Shown in pieces: positions 47,601 to 62,600 of a DNA stretch of 64,000 bases. Both the position numbers and the translations under genes were made by a program. Source of the stretch: Strobilurus pachycystidiatus (lineage: Eukaryota > Basidiomycota > Agaricomycetes > Agaricales > Physalacriaceae); contig JAHLMK010000001.1 in the NCBI GenBank assembly GCA_019915135.1, forward strand, positions 6,386,001 to 6,450,000, given 5' to 3'. The stretch's first letter is position 1. Every line of letters starts with the position of its first letter. A model generated the notes under the pieces. That model was given only the letters and a program-made list of their open reading frames with translations, made no database searches and was not told the DNA's origin.

Positions 47601-50600
47601 GCACCAAGATATGTGATATTATGCTAAACGTGCGTTCCGGCCGCGTTGTGATTTGATTCGGATAGTAAGTATCAGACGTGCGTTCAAGTGATGGGTTCAA
47701 AGATGTCTTGGATTATCTTTGAACTAACGCAGATGTTCAATTTATTTCGTTAGGTGTCAACAATGACTTCACGTTACGCTTCTTAATCGGAAACCTACTC
47801 GGTTGAAGAAAGCGAGCAATACGCTTGTTTTCGGATGTTCGGCATGACATGAACTTGAGTATATGTAAAATATGAAGAGAAAACTCCAAGTGACGCGTGG
47901 CGGCATGTGCCGTGAGAGTCACAAATAACAGTTTGTTGGAACGGTGTATTGCGGGTGTTGCATTCAGTCAAGTTTGGTGTATCTGGGTTCGTAATCAAAT
48001 TCCGAGTATGATGATGGCCCACGCGGACTGGGGTACTTGTATTTTGGGTACAGTCTATTTTTCGTATGCGGAAGTAATGTATTGGGCCGTAACGAGGAAA
48101 CGAGATTAGGTAGACAGTTGATACTTCTGAATCAGTGAAGAGCATGAGGATACGCATCCAATGATGCATAATATTCATTCGAAAACAGCTGTCTTGCGCT
48201 TGCGGACGGTTAGAGGTTGGTAACGCAGATCGAGGGATTCAGCCTAACGTAAAAAGCCCACCCGGCCTCGGATGTGTCTTTGGAAGGCCTATCCTTTCAC
48301 TTTTAGTAGGTTAGGAGGTGAGGGCACATAGGCGACGTGCCACAAGAAGTTCAAACTCAGTTCAAGAAAGGGCGCGCGTACGAGGCCTCTGTCTCGGTGC
48401 GTATCGCAGTTCAAAGTAAGATGTGTATCACTAGACGAGTTCAAAGATGTCCTGAGTTGCTTTTGAACCGTTTACATTTTTTCTAACTTGTCAGATATGG
48501 CCTGTTAATGCGTCGTTTATTCGGAAGACTAGTCGGTCAAAGGAAGCAATCTATTCGCTCGTGCTCGGTTGTTCAAACTGTTATAGATCTGAGCACATGT
48601 GACATATGAAGGGCAGAGTCAAGTCAGGTCTGACGGCGAGTGCCGCAGGAGCCGTAAACAACACACGTTCATGCTAAATACCGGGAATGGTCGCAGTCAA
48701 GTTCAGAAATGTCGTAGTCAGTCAAAGATGGGCAATTCAGAATCGTATTGACATTTCGAGCGTGATGATGGCCCACACGGGCTGTGCGACTTGCATTTTG
48801 ACTATGGCCTCTTGTTTGCCTGTGGAAATAATGTCTTTGGCCGTAGTGCGGCAATGAGATTAGATGGGGAGTTGATACTGCCGTATTCGAGAAGAGCACA
48901 AAGATACGGACAACACGTATAGTGTGAACAGATTGTGCACCTTATACGGGCTCACTCGGTTAGAAGGTTAGGTTCGGGTTAGAAGGTTTGGGGTTCTCGG
49001 TGTTCTCGCCCGCGCAGCGGAAGAGAACGTTTAAGAAAGGGCCCGCGTGCGGGGCCTCTGTCTCGGTGTGTATTGGAGACGCACCAAGATATGTGATATT
49101 ATGCTAAACGTGCGTTCCGGCCGCGTTGTGATTTGATTCGGATAGTAAGTATCAGACGTGCGTTCAAGTGATGGGTTCAAAGATGTCTTGGATTATCTTT
49201 GAACTAACGCAGATGTTCAATTTATTTCGTTAGGTGTCAACAATGACTTCACGTTACGCTTCTTAATCGGAAACCTACTCGGTTGAAGAAAGCGAGCAAT
49301 ACGCTTGTTTTCGGATGTTCGGCATGACATGAACTTGAGTATATGTAAAATATGAAGAGAAAACTCCAAGTGACGCGTGGCGGCATGTGCCGTGAGAGTC
49401 ACAAATAACAGTTTGTTGGAACGGTGTATTGCGGGTGTTGCATTCAGTCAAGTTTGGTGTATCTGGGTTCGTAATCAAATTCCGAGTATGATGATGGCCC
49501 ACGCGGACTGGGGTACTTGTATTTTGGGTACAGTCTATTTTTCGTATGCGGAAGTAATGTATTGGGCCGTAACGAGGAAACGAGATTAGGTAGACAGTTG
49601 ATACTTCTGAATCAGTGAAGAGCATGAGGATACGCATCCAATGATGCATAATATTCATTCGAAAACAGCTGTCTTGCGCTTGCGGACGGTTAGAGGTTGG
49701 TAACGCAGATCGAGGGATTCAGCCTAACGTAAAAAGCCCACCCGGCCTCGGATGTGTCTTTGGAAGGCCTATCCTTTCACTTTTAGTAGGTTAGGAGGTG
49801 AGGGCACATAGGCGACGTGCCACAAGAAGTTCAAACTCAGTTCAAGAAAGGGCGCGCGTACGAGGCCTCTGTCTCGGTGCGTATCGCAGTTCAAAGTAAG
49901 ATGTGTATCACTAGACGAGTTCAAAGATGTCCTGAGTTGCTTTTGAACCGTTTACATTTTTTCTAACTTGTCAGATATGGCCTGTTAATGCGTCGTTTAT
50001 TCGGAAGACTAGTCGGTCAAAGGAAGCAATCTATTCGCTCGTGCTCGGTTGTTCAAACTGTTATAGATCTGAGCACATGTGACATATGAAGGGCAGAGTC
50101 AAGTCAGGTCTGACGGCGAGTGCCGCAGGAGCCGTAAACAACACACGTTCATGCTAAATACCGGGAATGGTCGCAGTCAAGTTCAGAAATGTCGTAGTCA
50201 GTCAAAGATGGGCAATTCAGAATCGTATTGACATTTCGAGCGTGATGATGGCCCACACGGGCTGTGCGACTTGCATTTTGACTATGGCCTCTTGTTTGCC
50301 TGTGGAAATAATGTCTTTGGCCGTAGTGCGGCAATGAGATTAGATGGGGAGTTGATACTGCCGTATTCGAGAAGAGCACAAAGATACGGACAACACGTAT
50401 AGTGTGAACAGATTGTGCACCTTATACGGGCTCACTCGGTTAGAAGGTTAGGTTCGGGTTAGAAGGTTTGGGGTTCTCGGTGTTCTCGCCCGCGCAGCGG
50501 AAGAGAACGTTTAAGAAAGGGCCCGCGTGCGGGGCCTCTGTCTCGGTGTGTATTGGAGACGCACCAAGATATGTGATATTATGCTAAACGTGCGTTCCGG

Positions 50601-53600
50601 CCGCGTTGTGATTTGATTCGGATAGTAAGTATCAGACGTGCGTTCAAGTGATGGGTTCAAAGATGTCTTGGATTATCTTTGAACTAACGCAGATGTTCAA
50701 TTTATTTCGTTAGGTGTCAACAATGACTTCACGTTACGCTTCTTAATCGGAAACCTACTCGGTTGAAGAAAGCGAGCAATACGCTTGTTTTCGGATGTTC
50801 GGCATGACATGAACTTGAGTATATGTAAAATATGAAGAGAAAACTCCAAGTGACGCGTGGCGGCATGTGCCGTGAGAGTCACAAATAACAGTTTGTTGGA
50901 ACGGTGTATTGCGGGTGTTGCATTCAGTCAAGTTTGGTGTATCTGGGTTCGTAATCAAATTCCGAGTATGATGATGGCCCACGCGGACTGGGGTACTTGT
51001 ATTTTGGGTACAGTCTATTTTTCGTATGCGGAAGTAATGTATTGGGCCGTAACGAGGAAACGAGATTAGGTAGACAGTTGATACTTCTGAATCAGTGAAG
51101 AGCATGAGGATACGCATCCAATGATGCATAATATTCATTCGAAAACAGCTGTCTTGCGCTTGCGGACGGTTAGAGGTTGGTAACGCAGATCGAGGGATTC
51201 AGCCTAACGTAAAAAGCCCACCCGGCCTCGGATGTGTCTTTGGAAGGCCTATCCTTTCACTTTTAGTAGGTTAGGAGGTGAGGGCACATAGGCGACGTGC
51301 CACAAGAAGTTCAAACTCAGTTCAAGAAAGGGCGCGCGTACGAGGCCTCTGTCTCGGTGCGTATCGCAGTTCAAAGTAAGATGTGTATCACTAGACGAGT
51401 TCAAAGATGTCCTGAGTTGCTTTTGAACCGTTTACATTTTTTCTAACTTGTCAGATATGGCCTGTTAATGCGTCGTTTATTCGGAAGACTAGTCGGTCAA
51501 AGGAAGCAATCTATTCGCTCGTGCTCGGTTGTTCAAACTGTTATAGATCTGAGCACATGTGACATATGAAGGGCAGAGTCAAGTCAGGTCTGACGGCGAG
51601 TGCCGCAGGAGCCGTAAACAACACACGTTCATGCTAAATACCGGGAATGGTCGCAGTCAAGTTCAGAAATGTCGTAGTCAGTCAAAGATGGGCAATTCAG
51701 AATCGTATTGACATTTCGAGCGTGATGATGGCCCACACGGGCTGTGCGACTTGCATTTTGACTATGGCCTCTTGTTTGCCTGTGGAAATAATGTCTTTGG
51801 CCGTAGTGCGGCAATGAGATTAGATGGGGAGTTGATACTGCCGTATTCGAGAAGAGCACAAAGATACGGACAACACGTATAGTGTGAACAGATTGTGCAC
51901 CTTATACGGGCTCACTCGGTTAGAAGGTTAGGTTCGGGTTAGAAGGTTTGGGGTTCTCGGTGTTCTCGCCCGCGCAGCGGAAGAGAACGTTTAAGAAAGG
52001 GCCCGCGTGCGGGGCCTCTGTCTCGGTGTGTATTGGAGACGCACCAAGATATGTGATATTATGCTAAACGTGCGTTCCGGCCGCGTTGTGATTTGATTCG
52101 GATAGTAAGTATCAGACGTGCGTTCAAGTGATGGGTTCAAAGATGTCTTGGATTATCTTTGAACTAACGCAGATGTTCAATTTATTTCGTTAGGTGTCAA
52201 CAATGACTTCACGTTACGCTTCTTAATCGGAAACCTACTCGGTTGAAGAAAGCGAGCAATACGCTTGTTTTCGGATGTTCGGCATGACATGAACTTGAGT
52301 ATATGTAAAATATGAAGAGAAAACTCCAAGTGACGCGTGGCGGCATGTGCCGTGAGAGTCACAAATAACAGTTTGTTGGAACGGTGTATTGCGGGTGTTG
52401 CATTCAGTCAAGTTTGGTGTATCTGGGTTCGTAATCAAATTCCGAGTATGATGATGGCCCACGCGGACTGGGGTACTTGTATTTTGGGTACAGTCTATTT
52501 TTCGTATGCGGAAGTAATGTATTGGGCCGTAACGAGGAAACGAGATTAGGTAGACAGTTGATACTTCTGAATCAGTGAAGAGCATGAGGATACGCATCCA
52601 ATGATGCATAATATTCATTCGAAAACAGCTGTCTTGCGCTTGCGGACGGTTAGAGGTTGGTAACGCAGATCGAGGGATTCAGCCTAACGTAAAAAGCCCA
52701 CCCGGCCTCGGATGTGTCTTTGGAAGGCCTATCCTTTCACTTTTAGTAGGTTAGGAGGTGAGGGCACATAGGCGACGTGCCACAAGAAGTTCAAACTCAG
52801 TTCAAGAAAGGGCGCGCGTACGAGGCCTCTGTCTCGGTGCGTATCGCAGTTCAAAGTAAGATGTGTATCACTAGACGAGTTCAAAGATGTCCTGAGTTGC
52901 TTTTGAACCGTTTACATTTTTTCTAACTTGTCAGATATGGCCTGTTAATGCGTCGTTTATTCGGAAGACTAGTCGGTCAAAGGAAGCAATCTATTCGCTC
53001 GTGCTCGGTTGTTCAAACTGTTATAGATCTGAGCACATGTGACATATGAAGGGCAGAGTCAAGTCAGGTCTGACGGCGAGTGCCGCAGGAGCCGTAAACA
53101 ACACACGTTCATGCTAAATACCGGGAATGGTCGCAGTCAAGTTCAGAAATGTCGTAGTCAGTCAAAGATGGGCAATTCAGAATCGTATTGACATTTCGAG
53201 CGTGATGATGGCCCACACGGGCTGTGCGACTTGCATTTTGACTATGGCCTCTTGTTTGCCTGTGGAAATAATGTCTTTGGCCGTAGTGCGGCAATGAGAT
53301 TAGATGGGGAGTTGATACTGCCGTATTCGAGAAGAGCACAAAGATACGGACAACACGTATAGTGTGAACAGATTGTGCACCTTATACGGGCTCACTCGGT
53401 TAGAAGGTTAGGTTCGGGTTAGAAGGTTTGGGGTTCTCGGTGTTCTCGCCCGCGCAGCGGAAGAGAACGTTTAAGAAAGGGCCCGCGTGCGGGGCCTCTG
53501 TCTCGGTGTGTATTGGAGACGCACCAAGATATGTGATATTATGCTAAACGTGCGTTCCGGCCGCGTTGTGATTTGATTCGGATAGTAAGTATCAGACGTG

Positions 53601-56600
53601 CGTTCAAGTGATGGGTTCAAAGATGTCTTGGATTATCTTTGAACTAACGCAGATGTTCAATTTATTTCGTTAGGTGTCAACAATGACTTCACGTTACGCT
53701 TCTTAATCGGAAACCTACTCGGTTGAAGAAAGCGAGCAATACGCTTGTTTTCGGATGTTCGGCATGACATGAACTTGAGTATATGTAAAATATGAAGAGA
53801 AAACTCCAAGTGACGCGTGGCGGCATGTGCCGTGAGAGTCACAAATAACAGTTTGTTGGAACGGTGTATTGCGGGTGTTGCATTCAGTCAAGTTTGGTGT
53901 ATCTGGGTTCGTAATCAAATTCCGAGTATGATGATGGCCCACGCGGACTGGGGTACTTGTATTTTGGGTACAGTCTATTTTTCGTATGCGGAAGTAATGT
54001 ATTGGGCCGTAACGAGGAAACGAGATTAGGTAGACAGTTGATACTTCTGAATCAGTGAAGAGCATGAGGATACGCATCCAATGATGCATAATATTCATTC
54101 GAAAACAGCTGTCTTGCGCTTGCGGACGGTTAGAGGTTGGTAACGCAGATCGAGGGATTCAGCCTAACGTAAAAAGCCCACCCGGCCTCGGATGTGTCTT
54201 TGGAAGGCCTATCCTTTCACTTTTAGTAGGTTAGGAGGTGAGGGCACATAGGCGACGTGCCACAAGAAGTTCAAACTCAGTTCAAGAAAGGGCGCGCGTA
54301 CGAGGCCTCTGTCTCGGTGCGTATCGCAGTTCAAAGTAAGATGTGTATCACTAGACGAGTTCAAAGATGTCCTGAGTTGCTTTTGAACCGTTTACATTTT
54401 TTCTAACTTGTCAGATATGGCCTGTTAATGCGTCGTTTATTCGGAAGACTAGTCGGTCAAAGGAAGCAATCTATTCGCTCGTGCTCGGTTGTTCAAACTG
54501 TTATAGATCTGAGCACATGTGACATATGAAGGGCAGAGTCAAGTCAGGTCTGACGGCGAGTGCCGCAGGAGCCGTAAACAACACACGTTCATGCTAAATA
54601 CCGGGAATGGTCGCAGTCAAGTTCAGAAATGTCGTAGTCAGTCAAAGATGGGCAATTCAGAATCGTATTGACATTTCGAGCGTGATGATGGCCCACACGG
54701 GCTGTGCGACTTGCATTTTGACTATGGCCTCTTGTTTGCCTGTGGAAATAATGTCTTTGGCCGTAGTGCGGCAATGAGATTAGATGGGGAGTTGATACTG
54801 CCGTATTCGAGAAGAGCACAAAGATACGGACAACACGTATAGTGTGAACAGATTGTGCACCTTATACGGGCTCACTCGGTTAGAAGGTTAGGTTCGGGTT
54901 AGAAGGTTTGGGGTTCTCGGTGTTCTCGCCCGCGCAGCGGAAGAGAACGTTTAAGAAAGGGCCCGCGTGCGGGGCCTCTGTCTCGGTGTGTATTGGAGAC
55001 GCACCAAGATATGTGATATTATGCTAAACGTGCGTTCCGGCCGCGTTGTGATTTGATTCGGATAGTAAGTATCAGACGTGCGTTCAAGTGATGGGTTCAA
55101 AGATGTCTTGGATTATCTTTGAACTAACGCAGATGTTCAATTTATTTCGTTAGGTGTCAACAATGACTTCACGTTACGCTTCTTAATCGGAAACCTACTC
55201 GGTTGAAGAAAGCGAGCAATACGCTTGTTTTCGGATGTTCGGCATGACATGAACTTGAGTATATGTAAAATATGAAGAGAAAACTCCAAGTGACGCGTGG
55301 CGGCATGTGCCGTGAGAGTCACAAATAACAGTTTGTTGGAACGGTGTATTGCGGGTGTTGCATTCAGTCAAGTTTGGTGTATCTGGGTTCGTAATCAAAT
55401 TCCGAGTATGATGATGGCCCACGCGGACTGGGGTACTTGTATTTTGGGTACAGTCTATTTTTCGTATGCGGAAGTAATGTATTGGGCCGTAACGAGGAAA
55501 CGAGATTAGGTAGACAGTTGATACTTCTGAATCAGTGAAGAGCATGAGGATACGCATCCAATGATGCATAATATTCATTCGAAAACAGCTGTCTTGCGCT
55601 TGCGGACGGTTAGAGGTTGGTAACGCAGATCGAGGGATTCAGCCTAACGTAAAAAGCCCACCCGGCCTCGGATGTGTCTTTGGAAGGCCTATCCTTTCAC
55701 TTTTAGTAGGTTAGGAGGTGAGGGCACATAGGCGACGTGCCACAAGAAGTTCAAACTCAGTTCAAGAAAGGGCGCGCGTACGAGGCCTCTGTCTCGGTGC
55801 GTATCGCAGTTCAAAGTAAGATGTGTATCACTAGACGAGTTCAAAGATGTCCTGAGTTGCTTTTGAACCGTTTACATTTTTTCTAACTTGTCAGATATGG
55901 CCTGTTAATGCGTCGTTTATTCGGAAGACTAGTCGGTCAAAGGAAGCAATCTATTCGCTCGTGCTCGGTTGTTCAAACTGTTATAGATCTGAGCACATGT
56001 GACATATGAAGGGCAGAGTCAAGTCAGGTCTGACGGCGAGTGCCGCAGGAGCCGTAAACAACACACGTTCATGCTAAATACCGGGAATGGTCGCAGTCAA
56101 GTTCAGAAATGTCGTAGTCAGTCAAAGATGGGCAATTCAGAATCGTATTGACATTTCGAGCGTGATGATGGCCCACACGGGCTGTGCGACTTGCATTTTG
56201 ACTATGGCCTCTTGTTTGCCTGTGGAAATAATGTCTTTGGCCGTAGTGCGGCAATGAGATTAGATGGGGAGTTGATACTGCCGTATTCGAGAAGAGCACA
56301 AAGATACGGACAACACGTATAGTGTGAACAGATTGTGCACCTTATACGGGCTCACTCGGTTAGAAGGTTAGGTTCGGGTTAGAAGGTTTGGGGTTCTCGG
56401 TGTTCTCGCCCGCGCAGCGGAAGAGAACGTTTAAGAAAGGGCCCGCGTGCGGGGCCTCTGTCTCGGTGTGTATTGGAGACGCACCAAGATATGTGATATT
56501 ATGCTAAACGTGCGTTCCGGCCGCGTTGTGATTTGATTCGGATAGTAAGTATCAGACGTGCGTTCAAGTGATGGGTTCAAAGATGTCTTGGATTATCTTT

Positions 56601-59600
56601 GAACTAACGCAGATGTTCAATTTATTTCGTTAGGTGTCAACAATGACTTCACGTTACGCTTCTTAATCGGAAACCTACTCGGTTGAAGAAAGCGAGCAAT
56701 ACGCTTGTTTTCGGATGTTCGGCATGACATGAACTTGAGTATATGTAAAATATGAAGAGAAAACTCCAAGTGACGCGTGGCGGCATGTGCCGTGAGAGTC
56801 ACAAATAACAGTTTGTTGGAACGGTGTATTGCGGGTGTTGCATTCAGTCAAGTTTGGTGTATCTGGGTTCGTAATCAAATTCCGAGTATGATGATGGCCC
56901 ACGCGGACTGGGGTACTTGTATTTTGGGTACAGTCTATTTTTCGTATGCGGAAGTAATGTATTGGGCCGTAACGAGGAAACGAGATTAGGTAGACAGTTG
57001 ATACTTCTGAATCAGTGAAGAGCATGAGGATACGCATCCAATGATGCATAATATTCATTCGAAAACAGCTGTCTTGCGCTTGCGGACGGTTAGAGGTTGG
57101 TAACGCAGATCGAGGGATTCAGCCTAACGTAAAAAGCCCACCCGGCCTCGGATGTGTCTTTGGAAGGCCTATCCTTTCACTTTTAGTAGGTTAGGAGGTG
57201 AGGGCACATAGGCGACGTGCCACAAGAAGTTCAAACTCAGTTCAAGAAAGGGCGCGCGTACGAGGCCTCTGTCTCGGTGCGTATCGCAGTTCAAAGTAAG
57301 ATGTGTATCACTAGACGAGTTCAAAGATGTCCTGAGTTGCTTTTGAACCGTTTACATTTTTTCTAACTTGTCAGATATGGCCTGTTAATGCGTCGTTTAT
57401 TCGGAAGACTAGTCGGTCAAAGGAAGCAATCTATTCGCTCGTGCTCGGTTGTTCAAACTGTTATAGATCTGAGCACATGTGACATATGAAGGGCAGAGTC
57501 AAGTCAGGTCTGACGGCGAGTGCCGCAGGAGCCGTAAACAACACACGTTCATGCTAAATACCGGGAATGGTCGCAGTCAAGTTCAGAAATGTCGTAGTCA
57601 GTCAAAGATGGGCAATTCAGAATCGTATTGACATTTCGAGCGTGATGATGGCCCACACGGGCTGTGCGACTTGCATTTTGACTATGGCCTCTTGTTTGCC
57701 TGTGGAAATAATGTCTTTGGCCGTAGTGCGGCAATGAGATTAGATGGGGAGTTGATACTGCCGTATTCGAGAAGAGCACAAAGATACGGACAACACGTAT
57801 AGTGTGAACAGATTGTGCACCTTATACGGGCTCACTCGGTTAGAAGGTTAGGTTCGGGTTAGAAGGTTTGGGGTTCTCGGTGTTCTCGCCCGCGCAGCGG
57901 AAGAGAACGTTTAAGAAAGGGCCCGCGTGCGGGGCCTCTGTCTCGGTGTGTATTGGAGACGCACCAAGATATGTGATATTATGCTAAACGTGCGTTCCGG
58001 CCGCGTTGTGATTTGATTCGGATAGTAAGTATCAGACGTGCGTTCAAGTGATGGGTTCAAAGATGTCTTGGATTATCTTTGAACTAACGCAGATGTTCAA
58101 TTTATTTCGTTAGGTGTCAACAATGACTTCACGTTACGCTTCTTAATCGGAAACCTACTCGGTTGAAGAAAGCGAGCAATACGCTTGTTTTCGGATGTTC
58201 GGCATGACATGAACTTGAGTATATGTAAAATATGAAGAGAAAACTCCAAGTGACGCGTGGCGGCATGTGCCGTGAGAGTCACAAATAACAGTTTGTTGGA
58301 ACGGTGTATTGCGGGTGTTGCATTCAGTCAAGTTTGGTGTATCTGGGTTCGTAATCAAATTCCGAGTATGATGATGGCCCACGCGGACTGGGGTACTTGT
58401 ATTTTGGGTACAGTCTATTTTTCGTATGCGGAAGTAATGTATTGGGCCGTAACGAGGAAACGAGATTAGGTAGACAGTTGATACTTCTGAATCAGTGAAG
58501 AGCATGAGGATACGCATCCAATGATGCATAATATTCATTCGAAAACAGCTGTCTTGCGCTTGCGGACGGTTAGAGGTTGGTAACGCAGATCGAGGGATTC
58601 AGCCTAACGTAAAAAGCCCACCCGGCCTCGGATGTGTCTTTGGAAGGCCTATCCTTTCACTTTTAGTAGGTTAGGAGGTGAGGGCACATAGGCGACGTGC
58701 CACAAGAAGTTCAAACTCAGTTCAAGAAAGGGCGCGCGTACGAGGCCTCTGTCTCGGTGCGTATCGCAGTTCAAAGTAAGATGTGTATCACTAGACGAGT
58801 TCAAAGATGTCCTGAGTTGCTTTTGAACCGTTTACATTTTTTCTAACTTGTCAGATATGGCCTGTTAATGCGTCGTTTATTCGGAAGACTAGTCGGTCAA
58901 AGGAAGCAATCTATTCGCTCGTGCTCGGTTGTTCAAACTGTTATAGATCTGAGCACATGTGACATATGAAGGGCAGAGTCAAGTCAGGTCTGACGGCGAG
59001 TGCCGCAGGAGCCGTAAACAACACACGTTCATGCTAAATACCGGGAATGGTCGCAGTCAAGTTCAGAAATGTCGTAGTCAGTCAAAGATGGGCAATTCAG
59101 AATCGTATTGACATTTCGAGCGTGATGATGGCCCACACGGGCTGTGCGACTTGCATTTTGACTATGGCCTCTTGTTTGCCTGTGGAAATAATGTCTTTGG
59201 CCGTAGTGCGGCAATGAGATTAGATGGGGAGTTGATACTGCCGTATTCGAGAAGAGCACAAAGATACGGACAACACGTATAGTGTGAACAGATTGTGCAC
59301 CTTATACGGGCTCACTCGGTTAGAAGGTTAGGTTCGGGTTAGAAGGTTTGGGGTTCTCGGTGTTCTCGCCCGCGCAGCGGAAGAGAACGTTTAAGAAAGG
59401 GCCCGCGTGCGGGGCCTCTGTCTCGGTGTGTATTGGAGACGCACCAAGATATGTGATATTATGCTAAACGTGCGTTCCGGCCGCGTTGTGATTTGATTCG
59501 GATAGTAAGTATCAGACGTGCGTTCAAGTGATGGGTTCAAAGATGTCTTGGATTATCTTTGAACTAACGCAGATGTTCAATTTATTTCGTTAGGTGTCAA

Positions 59601-62600
59601 CAATGACTTCACGTTACGCTTCTTAATCGGAAACCTACTCGGTTGAAGAAAGCGAGCAATACGCTTGTTTTCGGATGTTCGGCATGACATGAACTTGAGT
59701 ATATGTAAAATATGAAGAGAAAACTCCAAGTGACGCGTGGCGGCATGTGCCGTGAGAGTCACAAATAACAGTTTGTTGGAACGGTGTATTGCGGGTGTTG
59801 CATTCAGTCAAGTTTGGTGTATCTGGGTTCGTAATCAAATTCCGAGTATGATGATGGCCCACGCGGACTGGGGTACTTGTATTTTGGGTACAGTCTATTT
59901 TTCGTATGCGGAAGTAATGTATTGGGCCGTAACGAGGAAACGAGATTAGGTAGACAGTTGATACTTCTGAATCAGTGAAGAGCATGAGGATACGCATCCA
60001 ATGATGCATAATATTCATTCGAAAACAGCTGTCTTGCGCTTGCGGACGGTTAGAGGTTGGTAACGCAGATCGAGGGATTCAGCCTAACGTAAAAAGCCCA
60101 CCCGGCCTCGGATGTGTCTTTGGAAGGCCTATCCTTTCACTTTTAGTAGGTTAGGAGGTGAGGGCACATAGGCGACGTGCCACAAGAAGTTCAAACTCAG
60201 TTCAAGAAAGGGCGCGCGTACGAGGCCTCTGTCTCGGTGCGTATCGCAGTTCAAAGTAAGATGTGTATCACTAGACGAGTTCAAAGATGTCCTGAGTTGC
60301 TTTTGAACCGTTTACATTTTTTCTAACTTGTCAGATATGGCCTGTTAATGCGTCGTTTATTCGGAAGACTAGTCGGTCAAAGGAAGCAATCTATTCGCTC
60401 GTGCTCGGTTGTTCAAACTGTTATAGATCTGAGCACATGTGACATATGAAGGGCAGAGTCAAGTCAGGTCTGACGGCGAGTGCCGCAGGAGCCGTAAACA
60501 ACACACGTTCATGCTAAATACCGGGAATGGTCGCAGTCAAGTTCAGAAATGTCGTAGTCAGTCAAAGATGGGCAATTCAGAATCGTATTGACATTTCGAG
60601 CGTGATGATGGCCCACACGGGCTGTGCGACTTGCATTTTGACTATGGCCTCTTGTTTGCCTGTGGAAATAATGTCTTTGGCCGTAGTGCGGCAATGAGAT
60701 TAGATGGGGAGTTGATACTGCCGTATTCGAGAAGAGCACAAAGATACGGACAACACGTATAGTGTGAACAGATTGTGCACCTTATACGGGCTCACTCGGT
60801 TAGAAGGTTAGGTTCGGGTTAGAAGGTTTGGGGTTCTCGGTGTTCTCGCCCGCGCAGCGGAAGAGAACGTTTAAGAAAGGGCCCGCGTGCGGGGCCTCTG
60901 TCTCGGTGTGTATTGGAGACGCACCAAGATATGTGATATTATGCTAAACGTGCGTTCCGGCCGCGTTGTGATTTGATTCGGATAGTAAGTATCAGACGTG
61001 CGTTCAAGTGATGGGTTCAAAGATGTCTTGGATTATCTTTGAACTAACGCAGATGTTCAATTTATTTCGTTAGGTGTCAACAATGACTTCACGTTACGCT
61101 TCTTAATCGGAAACCTACTCGGTTGAAGAAAGCGAGCAATACGCTTGTTTTCGGATGTTCGGCATGACATGAACTTGAGTATATGTAAAATATGAAGAGA
61201 AAACTCCAAGTGACGCGTGGCGGCATGTGCCGTGAGAGTCACAAATAACAGTTTGTTGGAACGGTGTATTGCGGGTGTTGCATTCAGTCAAGTTTGGTGT
61301 ATCTGGGTTCGTAATCAAATTCCGAGTATGATGATGGCCCACGCGGACTGGGGTACTTGTATTTTGGGTACAGTCTATTTTTCGTATGCGGAAGTAATGT
61401 ATTGGGCCGTAACGAGGAAACGAGATTAGGTAGACAGTTGATACTTCTGAATCAGTGAAGAGCATGAGGATACGCATCCAATGATGCATAATATTCATTC
61501 GAAAACAGCTGTCTTGCGCTTGCGGACGGTTAGAGGTTGGTAACGCAGATCGAGGGATTCAGCCTAACGTAAAAAGCCCACCCGGCCTCGGATGTGTCTT
61601 TGGAAGGCCTATCCTTTCACTTTTAGTAGGTTAGGAGGTGAGGGCACATAGGCGACGTGCCACAAGAAGTTCAAACTCAGTTCAAGAAAGGGCGCGCGTA
61701 CGAGGCCTCTGTCTCGGTGCGTATCGCAGTTCAAAGTAAGATGTGTATCACTAGACGAGTTCAAAGATGTCCTGAGTTGCTTTTGAACCGTTTACATTTT
61801 TTCTAACTTGTCAGATATGGCCTGTTAATGCGTCGTTTATTCGGAAGACTAGTCGGTCAAAGGAAGCAATCTATTCGCTCGTGCTCGGTTGTTCAAACTG
61901 TTATAGATCTGAGCACATGTGACATATGAAGGGCAGAGTCAAGTCAGGTCTGACGGCGAGTGCCGCAGGAGCCGTAAACAACACACGTTCATGCTAAATA
62001 CCGGGAATGGTCGCAGTCAAGTTCAGAAATGTCGTAGTCAGTCAAAGATGGGCAATTCAGAATCGTATTGACATTTCGAGCGTGATGATGGCCCACACGG
62101 GCTGTGCGACTTGCATTTTGACTATGGCCTCTTGTTTGCCTGTGGAAATAATGTCTTTGGCCGTAGTGCGGCAATGAGATTAGATGGGGAGTTGATACTG
62201 CCGTATTCGAGAAGAGCACAAAGATACGGACAACACGTATAGTGTGAACAGATTGTGCACCTTATACGGGCTCACTCGGTTAGAAGGTTAGGTTCGGGTT
62301 AGAAGGTTTGGGGTTCTCGGTGTTCTCGCCCGCGCAGCGGAAGAGAACGTTTAAGAAAGGGCCCGCGTGCGGGGCCTCTGTCTCGGTGTGTATTGGAGAC
62401 GCACCAAGATATGTGATATTATGCTAAACGTGCGTTCCGGCCGCGTTGTGATTTGATTCGGATAGTAAGTATCAGACGTGCGTTCAAGTGATGGGTTCAA
62501 AGATGTCTTGGATTATCTTTGAACTAACGCAGATGTTCAATTTATTTCGTTAGGTGTCAACAATGACTTCACGTTACGCTTCTTAATCGGAAACCTACTC